The notes under the pieces are model-generated. The model did no database searches, had not been told where the DNA came from, and worked only from the letters and a program-made list of their open reading frames with translations. This document shows, one piece after another, positions 28,209 through 36,994 of a stretch of DNA of 64,000 nt. The first letter of the stretch is position 1, and each line of letters begins with the position of its first letter. The DNA is from Clostridia bacterium (lineage in GTDB: Bacteria; Bacillota; Clostridia; Oscillospirales; CAG-272). The translations under genes and the position numbers were made by a program. The stretch lies in contig JAFQEJ010000017.1 of the NCBI GenBank assembly GCA_017399105.1, positions 1 through 64,000 on the forward strand, written 5' to 3'.

Positions 28209-30269
28209 TCAGAAGATTATGAATTCTTTCTTCAGGCTTTCGAACTTGGATTCGCCATCTTTTCGGAGGTAGCTGCCATAGATCATCATGACGCGCTCGC
28301 CATTGTTGACATCGCAGAGGATATAGGCGTCGGTGCCCCAGCCGGCGAGGATGTTATTGCTGTTGATATGCATGTTTCTGCCATCAGCCTCAAAGTTATA
28401 GCAGAGACGATAGATATTGCCGCGGCAGGTGATTTCACAGCCATACCAGTCAGCACCGTCGATGGGAGTCACGGTAAGCTCATCGTCACCGAGGGAGATG
28501 ACGTTGATCATATTGAAAAGGCGGGATTTTTCATTTGTTTTGAGAGCTGCGTACTCAATTTCTTTATAACTGCGCCGCTCAAGGGTATAGGAAACGGGGG
28601 AGACTGTCGCAATCGTAGCCTTTGCCTTGCCTGTTTTGACGGTTATGCGGTTATTTTCGTCGGTCATCTCACCGTTATAATGGAGGAGGAAGGTGAATTC
28701 GGAGGGAACGTAGGTATAGAGATCATCGATGACAACAAAGAGATTTTCATCGAGACGGAGGAAGCTGCGGTGATTACGCAGACAGCGATTGGCGGCAGGA
28801 CCGGTTGCATCGGCGAGAAGATAGGCAAGCTTGCCGTCTTCAACGAAGTGAGGAAGCGTACCGACGAACTTGTTGCCGCGATAGTTATTCTCATGCCATT
28901 GCGCTTCACCGTCGATGGTGACGATGTTGTGAGCTTCAGCCGCGCAGTAGAAGGATTTGTAGTCGGCATTGCCATAGCCGGTAGTTCCGCAGTCGCAGAG
29001 AAGATTTTCGCCCTTGTGGAAGAGAATGAAGGAGCCTGCGTCATCGTGGGCGTGGTTCCAGGAGAAGCCGCAGCGCACTGCGAGCATGGTGGCATCCTCA
29101 CCCTTTTCATTTCCGTCATCACTGCGCAGGAAGGCAAGACCGGTACCGGGGTAGAGATCGGTTTTGGGATAGGTTGGAGCACTGCCGTCCCAACCATCGA
29201 GAATATCGGGATAGAGCATATCGAAAATATTATATTCGGTTCTCTGGCGGCAGTAGAAGCGCTTGAAATTTTCGCCGCCATAACCGAGAAGCAGCAGATA
29301 AATGGGAAGCATGGGGAATTTGCCTTTGAGGGCGCTGTCGCCAAAGTTGACGAAGTAGTTGCGGTCATCCTTAGATGTGGGATAGGAGAGTGCCATAAAA
29401 GCATCGGGGAGCTTTTTAAGGACGGGAATATCCGAGTCTCCGTTATCCTCGAAGCAGTTACGCCAAGTAAAGAGGAAGCGGCAGAGCTCACCTGCACCGT
29501 AGTTGAAGTAGTTGCAGCTCTCATAGAACATGCCCTTGTTATCGAAGTTGGCAACCTTATTGAGGAGCGGCTCACTGTCATATTCGCAGAACATGCGCAG
29601 TGATTTGATCACATCCTGCAGGATCGCAATCGAGCCTTCTACCTCATCATAGATGGCACAGAGTCCAAGACCTGCAAGACCGGTACAAACCGCCCACCAG
29701 TTGTGACCCATGGAGTCGAGAGCATGGACGCGCACGCCGTCATACATCCAGTCGGAGAGAAGAGGATTGATGGCGAGCTTCATCATAGCATTGCGGAAGA
29801 TGGCGCGCTCCTCTTCGGTGAAGGCATCATACATGCAGTCGTATGCGACAGCATATGCATAAAGGATGCGAGTGGTCGAGAGATCCGACTGCCACGGAAC
29901 CTTGCGGAACTTGTTGGAGGGGCCTGTCCATGCTTCAAATTTTGCATAGTGGAGCATGGCTTCCTTCATTTTTGCGACATACTTTCCCTCTTTGTCTTCG
30001 CCGAGCTGGTACATGAAGGAGAAGTTAGGTGCGAACTTTTCAAGCTGTGCGCCGATTTCATAGAAGTTGCCGTGCTGCGTCATGGCGGCGTTGGCATACT
30101 CCTCGGTGAGCAGTGCTTCATCAAGCATTTTTTCGCATTTTTCACGGATATCAGCAACGAATGCCTTCCGCTTGTCGGAGCTGCCCAGTGCTTCCTTGAA
30201 GGCGTCGATTTCTTTTTTCGAATATATGAGACGTGGATGGATACCGCGGACTTTTTCTTTGATGATCAT
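28209..30269 (-). CDS. Heparinase II/III-like protein
   Basis: 686 residues. Architecture of the heparinase II/III family (polysaccharide lyases): an alpha/alpha toroid N-terminal half with GHNWWAVCTGLAGLGLCAIY and a C-terminal beta-sandwich beginning around 430 with the signature WNHAHDDAGSF followed by ENLLCDCGTTGY. Such enzymes cleave uronic-acid glycans by elimination; substrate here unknown. No signal peptide. The frame is open to 30374, but ATG 30269 has AAAGGAG 7 nt upstream and follows a good promoter. Last gene of the minus-strand carbohydrate block. Confidence 0.75.
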   Translation of the reverse strand: MIIKEKVRGIHPRLIYSKKEIDAFKEALGSSDKRKAFVADIREKCEKMLDEALLTEEYANAAMTQHGNFYEIGAQLEKFAPNFSFMYQLGEDKEGKYVAKMKEAMLHYAKFEAWTGPSNKFRKVPWQSDLSTTRILYAYAVAYDCMYDAFTEEERAIFRNAMMKLAINPLLSDWMYDGVRVHALDSMGHNWWAVCTGLAGLGLCAIYDEVEGSIAILQDVIKSLRMFCEYDSEPLLNKVANFDNKGMFYESCNYFNYGAGELCRFLFTWRNCFEDNGDSDIPVLKKLPDAFMALSYPTSKDDRNYFVNFGDSALKGKFPMLPIYLLLLGYGGENFKRFYCRQRTEYNIFDMLYPDILDGWDGSAPTYPKTDLYPGTGLAFLRSDDGNEKGEDATMLAVRCGFSWNHAHDDAGSFILFHKGENLLCDCGTTGYGNADYKSFYCAAEAHNIVTIDGEAQWHENNYRGNKFVGTLPHFVEDGKLAYLLADATGPAANRCLRNHRSFLRLDENLFVVIDDLYTYVPSEFTFLLHYNGEMTDENNRITVKTGKAKATIATVSPVSYTLERRSYKEIEYAALKTNEKSRLFNMINVISLGDDELTVTPIDGADWYGCEITCRGNIYRLCYNFEADGRNMHINSNNILAGWGTDAYILCDVNNGERVMMIYGSYLRKDGESKFESLKKEFIIF

Positions 30270-30308
30270 GATATGACTCCTTTCGGTGGAGAGATTTTTG
30301 ATAGCTTC

Positions 30309-30337
30309 ATTGTAACATGCATGAAAAAATGCGTCAA
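30309..30337 (-). promoter_or_regulatory. Promoter of the heparinase-like gene
   Basis: On the minus strand: TTGACG (30337-30332), 17-bp spacer, TACAAT (30314-30309), 40 nt upstream of the ATG at 30269. It makes this gene a separate unit from the cluster upstream, which ends at a terminator near 30421-30455. Confidence 0.65.
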
Positions 30338-30420
30338 GCATTACAATCGATTTCACAAGAAATTCGCTATCCAAAACCTAATAAATTTGATATTTTCCAC
30401 GTGATATGATATTGACATAA

Positions 30421-30455
30421 ACAAAAAGGATGATGCACAGGCACCATCCTTTTTT
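30421..30455. terminator. Terminator after the first ADP-ribosylglycohydrolase-like gene
   Basis: AAAAAGGATGATGC, loop, GCACCATCCTTTTTTG: a stem with one G-T-type mismatch flanked by A- and T-runs, so it can act in both directions; it follows the minus-strand gene ending at 30461. Confidence 0.8.
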
Positions 30456-30460
30456 GTTTT

Positions 30461-31837
30461 TTATCCGCGGAGCTTCTTTGCCGTCTCCATCGAGCGCTTG
30501 GCGCAGGCGGAGATGGCGATGGGATGGAAGTCGGGAATGTTGGAGTAGAGGGTGTCATTCAGCGGAACCTTCCATTTTTCGGGAATAGCCGTTGCTCCCA
30601 CAAGCGCGCCTGCCATCGAGCCGACGGTGGCACCGTTGCAGTCGGTATCCCAGCCGCTTCCCACAGCCGCACGGATGGCGGTGTCAAAGTCGCCCTCCGA
30701 GAAGAGGAAGGAGGCTGTGCAGGCGGCAGCATTGTTGATGGTGTGTACCGGACTGTAGTTCCCGAAGGCTGCCCAAAGTGCCTCATGCATTTCTTCCATA
30801 GAGGAAGCACGCTCTGCAATGACGATTGACTGCTTAATTGCTTCATAGAGTCTGGAGGTGGTGGGAATCTGTGCAAGTCCCGCCTCAATGCATGCCATGG
30901 GATTCTTTTCGGTGAATGCGGCAGCAATGACAGCAGCACAGTACATAGCGCCGTAGATGCCGTTCTTCACATGTGAGAATGCCGCATCATTAAAGGCCAT
31001 TTTTGCCGCCAACTCGGGATCTCCGGCTGCTGCGTAAGCATAGCCATCGATGCGGATCTGTGCGCCGATCCATTCACGGTAGGGATTGCGGTACTCACGG
31101 ATATAGTCGAGGAATCGGTTCATTTCAGCTTCATCCTTGGGGGTAAGCAGGCAGTATTTTGCATAATTGATATAGGCGGCAGCCTCTGCTGTGAAAACCT
31201 CATTGTAGGTGAGATACTGGTGCCAATAACCGCCAATGTTGAGTGGTGTAAAGTCAGAACCGAAATTTTCGGCTGCCAGCATGCTGAGAACAGTATAACG
31301 AACGTCGTCGTCGGTCTCCATGAACTTGATGTTTTCACGCTGACTGAGAGGAGATAGCAGATGACAGGAGCTGTATTCTTCTTCAATGGGAGAATGTGCC
31401 GGTGCATAACCGTTCAATACTTCTTCCCCCTGTGCTTCATACCAGCGGCGGATGTAGTAGGGACCGATCTTGCCGTCGGGGGTACCGTTGTTGAAGGGCG
31501 CCGCCTCGAAAGGCTTTCCCAGCGCACAGCCACAGCAGCGTCCAAGCCATGCGCCCTTAAACTTGTCAGCGGTGACCGAAGAGGTGAAATCAATCGATTT
31601 TACGGGAATATTCAGCGTGGAGAGCGAACGGATCTCTTTGTAGCCATTTGGTTCGTTGTAAGGAAAATCGGCTTGGATCGGCAATGCCATCAGCTCGTCG
31701 TAGCGTGCGGCAACAGCGACATCATCTTCGCCTGCAGCATCGATGCGTGCCTTGATTTCGCTGATATCACAGCCTTCTTCGCGCCGCTGGACAAGTTCGT
31801 CTCGGATCAGTTGGGGGAGGTTGGTAATTCCGGGCAT
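30461..31837 (-). CDS. ADP-ribosylglycohydrolase family protein, copy 1
   Basis: 458 residues. PF03747-type motifs: GAWLGRCCGCALGKPFE (near 95-112), FMETDDDVRYTVLSML (acidic metal-binding region), HVKNGIYGAMYCAAVIAAAF, and GWDTDCNGATVGSMAGALVG (dinuclear Mg-binding DTD motif). Family enzymes hydrolyse ribosyl or related N-/O-glycosidic bonds; in glycan clusters the substrate is often unknown. About 90 extra N-terminal residues precede the fold. It is followed by a terminator and preceded 57 bp upstream by a paralog, about two-thirds identical by eye in the core. Confidence 0.85.
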   Translation of the reverse strand: MPGITNLPQLIRDELVQRREEGCDISEIKARIDAAGEDDVAVAARYDELMALPIQADFPYNEPNGYKEIRSLSTLNIPVKSIDFTSSVTADKFKGAWLGRCCGCALGKPFEAAPFNNGTPDGKIGPYYIRRWYEAQGEEVLNGYAPAHSPIEEEYSSCHLLSPLSQRENIKFMETDDDVRYTVLSMLAAENFGSDFTPLNIGGYWHQYLTYNEVFTAEAAAYINYAKYCLLTPKDEAEMNRFLDYIREYRNPYREWIGAQIRIDGYAYAAAGDPELAAKMAFNDAAFSHVKNGIYGAMYCAAVIAAAFTEKNPMACIEAGLAQIPTTSRLYEAIKQSIVIAERASSMEEMHEALWAAFGNYSPVHTINNAAACTASFLFSEGDFDTAIRAAVGSGWDTDCNGATVGSMAGALVGATAIPEKWKVPLNDTLYSNIPDFHPIAISACAKRSMETAKKLRG

Positions 31838-31894
31838 AATAAGCTCCTTTCAAATGCGATAGGGGATGCTTGATACATCCCCCGGTGTATGTGT

Positions 31895-33286
31895 TTATGA
31901 GTTCTTGATTTTTCTTGCCACTTCTCTGGCGCGACTTGCACATTCGGAGATGGCGATGGGATGGAAGTTGGGAATGTTGGAGTAGAGGGTGTCATTCAGC
32001 GGAGCCTTCCAGAGCTCGGGAATTCCCTTTATGCCCACAAGAGCACCTGCCATCGAGCCAACGGTAGCACCATTGCAGTCGGTATCCCAACCGAAGGATA
32101 CTGCCGCTGTGATTGCCTTTTCAAAGTCGCCCTCCGACCAGAGGAAGGCACCTGTGCATGCGGCAGCGTTGTTGATGGTATGAACCCAGTTGTAGTGGCG
32201 GAACTCTGCCCACATTGCTTCCTGCATCTCTTCCATAGTAGCCGCTTTTTCGGTGATGGCAATGGCGCGCTTCATATCAGAATAGAGACGGGATGTGGTG
32301 GGAATCTGTGCAAGCCCTGCTTCGATGCATGCCATGGGATCCTTCTCCACAAAAGCGGCAGCGATGACGGCGGCGCAGTACATAGCACCGTAGATGCCGT
32401 TCTTCACATGGGAGAAAGATGCATCGTTGTATGCCATCTTTGCAGCCAGCGCAGGATCGCCTGCAGCAGCGAAGCCATAGCTGTCTACGCGGATCTGTGC
32501 ACCGATCCATTCACGGTAAGGATTGCGGTATTCGCGGGTGTAGCGGATCTTTTCAGCCAGTTCTGCAGGATCGGCAGGCCTTTCGCCGGCTGTATGAGAA
32601 GTAACCTGAGCGAAATTGAGATATGCCTGCGTTTCTGCTGTGCATACCTCGCTGTAGGTGAGCCTGGTGTGCCAGTGCTTGCCCAGATCCCATGCATCGA
32701 AGTCAGCACCGCGCTGTTCGGTGAGGATCAGTCCCAGTACCAGATAACGGATGTCGTCATCGGTTTCCATAAACTTGATGTAGTCGCGCTGGCTGTTGGG
32801 GCAGTGAACCGACATGTCCTTGACTTTCTCTTCCGCCTTGGAATGTGCGGGAGCGTAACCCTTGATCGGCCACTCACCGATGCCTTCATACCACTGCTTT
32901 ACATAGGATGCACCCGAGCGTCCGTCCTGCGTACCGCAGACATAAGGCCAGCGCTCAAAGGGCTTGCCGAGGGCACAGCCGCAGCAGCGACCGAACCATG
33001 CGCCGTCGAACTTATCCTTTGCAGAGTCGCTGTCATAGTCGATCTCCTTTGCGGTGTAATCCTTTGTCGCAAGAGAAGTGATTTCGTCATAGCCGTCCGG
33101 CTCCTTGAAGGGGAAAGAATCTTCTACCTTCAGTGCCATGAGCTTGTCATAAACCTCGTTCTGCTTAGCGGTATCATCGCCCGCAGCTTCAATCAGCTCT
33201 GCAAAGCCGGTGATATCGCAGCCTTCTTCTTTTCTCTGTGTCAGCTCCTCGCTGAGAAGCCATTTTAAATCGGTCCAACCTGCCAT
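31895..33286 (-). CDS. ADP-ribosylglycohydrolase family protein, copy 2
   Basis: 463 residues. Same architecture as the next gene: GAWFGRCCGCALGKPFE, FMETDDDIRYLVLGL, NGIYGAMYCAAVIAAAF, ACIEAGLAQIPTTSRLY, GWDTDCNGATVGSMAGALVG. Both copies keep the acidic residues expected for Mg binding, so both are likely active. A tandem duplication with divergence in the first 90 residues and around 145-200. Transcribed after the large glycosidase-like gene with a 20-bp gap. Confidence 0.85.
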   Translation of the reverse strand: MAGWTDLKWLLSEELTQRKEEGCDITGFAELIEAAGDDTAKQNEVYDKLMALKVEDSFPFKEPDGYDEITSLATKDYTAKEIDYDSDSAKDKFDGAWFGRCCGCALGKPFERWPYVCGTQDGRSGASYVKQWYEGIGEWPIKGYAPAHSKAEEKVKDMSVHCPNSQRDYIKFMETDDDIRYLVLGLILTEQRGADFDAWDLGKHWHTRLTYSEVCTAETQAYLNFAQVTSHTAGERPADPAELAEKIRYTREYRNPYREWIGAQIRVDSYGFAAAGDPALAAKMAYNDASFSHVKNGIYGAMYCAAVIAAAFVEKDPMACIEAGLAQIPTTSRLYSDMKRAIAITEKAATMEEMQEAMWAEFRHYNWVHTINNAAACTGAFLWSEGDFEKAITAAVSFGWDTDCNGATVGSMAGALVGIKGIPELWKAPLNDTLYSNIPNFHPIAISECASRAREVARKIKNS

Positions 33287-33306
33287 AATGTAGTCCTTTC
33301 TGTTGT

Positions 33307-35397
33307 TCAGATTTTTACAAGCTCGATGGCAAAGAGCTCTTCTGCATTTCCGCTGAGCTTGATAATGCCTGCCGCGCCGCCCCTGTAAGAAGTGACAATT
33401 TCGCGGTCGGCGTTGTAGATTGTAATGTTGTATTCGCCCTCACCGCACCAGTCTGTGAGATCGTAGCTGAGAGCTGCATTTTCTGTGTCATGCTTGACAG
33501 CGAAGATCAGCGCCGAGTCGGACAGGGCATAACCGGTGACTCGTGCCGTGGTGCATTCCTCGGAGAGCAGACACTCGCCCACGAGGTCGGCATCAAGGAA
33601 GTAGGTGAGGAACTTTTCACGGAGTGCCGCACACTGCTTGAGGGCCTTGGAGTATTCGGGATAGTCGCGGATCAGCGCCGAGCCGTTGATGTTGTTGGGC
33701 TTGGAGGGATAGGCGTTGATCATGTAGTTATCCATGAAGCTGTACTTGACAAAGAGAGGTTCCGAGTCGATGTTCATATTGGGACGCTCGGTACGTACAA
33801 CATTCATGTAAGGTCTGCAGTCACCTACGCCCGGCCAGTATTCCCAGACCCAGGTGTAGTCCTGCTGATCGATATCGCCCTCAAAATAGAAGGTGGATTC
33901 GCCCGAGAATGCCGCATCGGGATATTTCTTTAAGGTTTCTTTGCGGTATTCGTCGATGATCTGATAGATGCTCTCATTCGGATTAATGAGATACTGATCC
34001 CAGCAAATGTCGGGGGTGTCAGCCTCATCGCGCAGGAAGGCGAGAGATGCACGCACATCATTGCGCCACTTCTCGTTGCCGTTCTGATCCGAGAGGAAGT
34101 GACAGCAGTAACGCTTCATGTAGGGGGAGCGGAACATGGGGATGCCCTTGAGATTCTCGCTCCAGCCTGCTTCTGCTGCAGAGGGGGCAGGCAGACCGTA
34201 TCGCTCGCAGTTGATCGACCAGATCGAGAGCCAGGATACCAGAGGAGACAGATGAACGCCCATCTCGCGCAGTATATTTGCGCTCTTTTTCCACTCTTCA
34301 AAGCCGCCAAGCTGTTTGTAGAAGCATTCATCCGAGATCGGCAGCTTTCCGAGGATGCCGCCCCAGATACAGAGCTCGGTGAGGCCGTGCTCCTTCAGAT
34401 CTTCTGCCAGCATGGGGAAGTCGCTGTATTTGTATATGACAGCATCGGGATCGGCTTCATACTGCTCGCAGATCCAGGCGGTACGGAAGCCAAGGGTCTT
34501 TGCAATGCGCTCGGGCATGGGAACACAGCGCTTCTTGTTGGCGTTCACATAGTCGCGGTAGGGAAGAATGCCCTTTGCCCAGCCGCCGCTGTGAGGGGTC
34601 ATGATAAAGTCGCCGCTGTCCCATTCACCGCCCTTTTCCACGGTGGTGTCAAGATATCCGCTGATACGCAGACGGTTGTTGATGCTGTCCAGCCATACCC
34701 AAACCGAGTGATTGCGTCCCATCTCGTTCATGTTGGTGGGACCCCATCCCCAATGCTTCTGCCAGACCGAGAAGCCACGATCGAGTCCGCCGATATCATA
34801 CCAGCGTCCGATCATCCCTCTGCTGCCAAAGCATCCGCCTGCACTGTAGATGACACCCGAGTTGGCTGCCAGTGAGGCATAAAAGCCTTCACGGGTACGA
34901 GTGGTGCTCTTCAGCTCCTTGAAGGGACGGGTGTTGAAACCCATGGTGGTGAAGCGTGTGTCATCGCCTGCCACGGGAAGAATGCCCGAGAAGGAGGGGA
35001 AGAGAATCTGCTCCACATCGGCGGAAGAATTGTTTTTCAGCCTGCAGCGCCAGACAAGCGAATTGCCATCAGGGGCGGGGGATACGGTTACGGTAGCCTC
35101 AATGCCCCCATTGAAGGGCAGGTCAATGCGATCCATATCGCAGTTGAGAGCCATGCGCTCCCATGCCAGAGTGAGTGTTCCATCCTCAAAGGTGATGACC
35201 GGTGCAGACTGACGGTATTTGAAGGCAGGTGCGGTGCGCAGAACCTCCAGCTCCATGTGAATCGGAATTGCGAGATCGAGAATGCTGCCGCCGCCCTCAA
35301 TGAGTGTGCCGCCCATTTCATCGGTCATGCCGACGAGTGCGCCGTTTTCGGTATCGATGGTAAGTGTTGTATGATTGATTTTATATTGCTGTAACAT
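33307..35397 (-). CDS. Large glycosidase-like protein (DUF6259-type candidate)
   Basis: 696 residues. A beta-sandwich-like N-terminal region (about 1-270) precedes a probable TIM barrel (about 280-590) with GLTELCIWGG, WDQYLINPNESIY, AAFSGESTFYFEGD and WVWEYWPGVGDC; Asp and Glu in the last segments are candidate catalytic residues. The C-terminus is a small beta domain. I associate the pattern with DUF6259 glycosidase-like proteins, without certainty. The start is the ATG at 35397; AAAGGA overlaps an upstream in-frame ATG at 35409. In one transcript with the solute-binding proteins and ARH genes. Confidence 0.6.
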   Translation of the reverse strand: MLQQYKINHTTLTIDTENGALVGMTDEMGGTLIEGGGSILDLAIPIHMELEVLRTAPAFKYRQSAPVITFEDGTLTLAWERMALNCDMDRIDLPFNGGIEATVTVSPAPDGNSLVWRCRLKNNSSADVEQILFPSFSGILPVAGDDTRFTTMGFNTRPFKELKSTTRTREGFYASLAANSGVIYSAGGCFGSRGMIGRWYDIGGLDRGFSVWQKHWGWGPTNMNEMGRNHSVWVWLDSINNRLRISGYLDTTVEKGGEWDSGDFIMTPHSGGWAKGILPYRDYVNANKKRCVPMPERIAKTLGFRTAWICEQYEADPDAVIYKYSDFPMLAEDLKEHGLTELCIWGGILGKLPISDECFYKQLGGFEEWKKSANILREMGVHLSPLVSWLSIWSINCERYGLPAPSAAEAGWSENLKGIPMFRSPYMKRYCCHFLSDQNGNEKWRNDVRASLAFLRDEADTPDICWDQYLINPNESIYQIIDEYRKETLKKYPDAAFSGESTFYFEGDIDQQDYTWVWEYWPGVGDCRPYMNVVRTERPNMNIDSEPLFVKYSFMDNYMINAYPSKPNNINGSALIRDYPEYSKALKQCAALREKFLTYFLDADLVGECLLSEECTTARVTGYALSDSALIFAVKHDTENAALSYDLTDWCGEGEYNITIYNADREIVTSYRGGAAGIIKLSGNAEELFAIELVKI

Positions 35398-35506
35398 GGT
35401 TATTTCCATCCTTTCGGTTGTTTGTACTCACATTATAGCAAGATTATATTTGGAAAGCAATCGGTCAGAGTGCCAAATATTCAGGGTGATTTTTGTTGAA
35501 TCTGAC

Positions 35507-36967
35507 TTAATTTGCGGCAAGACTCTCGCGGATGTTTTCGCTGAGCTTGTCGAGCTGCTTCTGTACCTGTGTTTCCTTCTTTGCAATATCCGATGCGAAT
35601 CTGAAATTTCCGCTTGCCACATATCCGCGGAGCATGGTCATGATATTGCCTGTGTTGGCAAGGAGCACCATTGCCAGGTCATAATCGAAGCCGGCGCGGA
35701 TGATGTCGAGCATTTCCTCCGAATCGTTGTCGCGGGAGGTCTTGGTCTTGAGCGTGGTGTCATAGTAAGCGGGAACAACCTTCTTGTAGCTCTCAGCCGA
35801 AAGAACGGTGGTTACATCGGCAGACATCTGCGGATCTGCAGTGCAGGAGGGGATGATCAGCGCTGCAAAGCCGGATTTGGAGAAGGTCTTGTAATTTTCC
35901 TGTGCCTCATCATACTTGGGGTAGGGGATGATACCGAAGTCGGTGTCCATATCACGGAAGGCGATAGCCGAATTGAGCAGAGAGGTGAAGAAGAGTGCCT
36001 TGTTGTTCATGAACATGGGCTCGAGAATTTCGGTGTTCTTACCCTCGTCGATCATGTAAACACCCTTTGCCTGAGAGAGATTGAAGACCTTTTCGCACAT
36101 AGCGACAGCCTTTTCGGTATTGTAATTGAACTTGGGGAAGCCTTCATCATCGTTGATAACCATCTTGATGTCACTGGAAACGATGAAGTTGTCGATCATG
36201 TTGCCGTTGCCCGAGATAAGACCGAAGAGGTCGTTTTCATCAAACTTGGAGTCACCGTTGAGGTCTTCGTTGATGGTGGTGGAGAGCTCTGCAACCTTGT
36301 CGAGGGTCCACTTACCCTCGCGTACCAGCGCATACATATCGCCGATGTTGTTGTCGTTTGCCAGCTTCTTGTTGAAGAATACAACGCAGAGACCCTTGTA
36401 AAGTGTCAGATCGTAGTCGCTCGAGATGAATTCCAGCTTGCCGCCGATGTTCTGGCACTCAACCGATGCCTGCGACCACCAGGGCTTGCTGAAATCGATT
36501 CCGAAGTCCAGCCAGTTGTAGCCGTAGTTCTGACCCATTGCGTCGAGGATGAGTGTATCGCCCTCATAAAGCGAGCAGACGGCATCTCCCGATTTAATGA
36601 CGGTATCAAGCGCGGACATGTTCTGACTACGGTCATTGCTTCTCAGGTTTGCTTCAATTTCGATTTTCATGCGCTCTTCGACAATGAGCTCACGCTTGAA
36701 AACTGCGTCATCAACCACGTCGCCGGTTTCCTCATCGATTTTGAAGTCTCTTTCCTCGCGGACATATGCTGTGAAGGTGGCGCCGTCATAGGTGACATTC
36801 TCCAGTCCGTCAGAGATGGCTTCACGGGGATCGATGGGCTCGGTTTCGGCAGCGGTGGTGGCAGCTTCGGTCACGTCAACGGCATTGTCCGAATCGTCTG
36901 ACGATGAACATGCGGCTGCGGATAACAGCATAGAGAGTGCGAGTAGAAGTGATAGTGTGCGTTTCAT
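35507..36967 (-). CDS. Extracellular solute-binding lipoprotein C (near-duplicate of A)
   Basis: 486 residues. Signal peptide with lipobox LLSAAACSSS, so membrane-anchored outside the cell. Family-1 type sugar-binding fold with KPWWSQASVE, GLCVVFFNKKL, GKWTLDKVAEL and FGIIPYPKYDEAQ. Around residue 235 DLNGDSKFDENDLFGL forms an EF-hand-like Ca loop. Nearly identical to the protein encoded at 38708-40171. No permease or ATPase gene is nearby. Start at the ATG 36967 with GGAGG upstream; 27 bp after gene B. Confidence 0.88.
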   Translation of the reverse strand: MKRTLSLLLALSMLLSAAACSSSDDSDNAVDVTEAATTAAETEPIDPREAISDGLENVTYDGATFTAYVREERDFKIDEETGDVVDDAVFKRELIVEERMKIEIEANLRSNDRSQNMSALDTVIKSGDAVCSLYEGDTLILDAMGQNYGYNWLDFGIDFSKPWWSQASVECQNIGGKLEFISSDYDLTLYKGLCVVFFNKKLANDNNIGDMYALVREGKWTLDKVAELSTTINEDLNGDSKFDENDLFGLISGNGNMIDNFIVSSDIKMVINDDEGFPKFNYNTEKAVAMCEKVFNLSQAKGVYMIDEGKNTEILEPMFMNNKALFFTSLLNSAIAFRDMDTDFGIIPYPKYDEAQENYKTFSKSGFAALIIPSCTADPQMSADVTTVLSAESYKKVVPAYYDTTLKTKTSRDNDSEEMLDIIRAGFDYDLAMVLLANTGNIMTMLRGYVASGNFRFASDIAKKETQVQKQLDKLSENIRESLAAN

Positions 36968-36994
36968 TGTAATGTCCTCCTGCATGGATGATAT

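Noticed and set aside
28203..29603. 466-codon plus-strand open frame opposite the heparinase-like gene
   Set aside because: The minus strand has a good promoter, RBS and recognisable family motifs; the plus frame has none.
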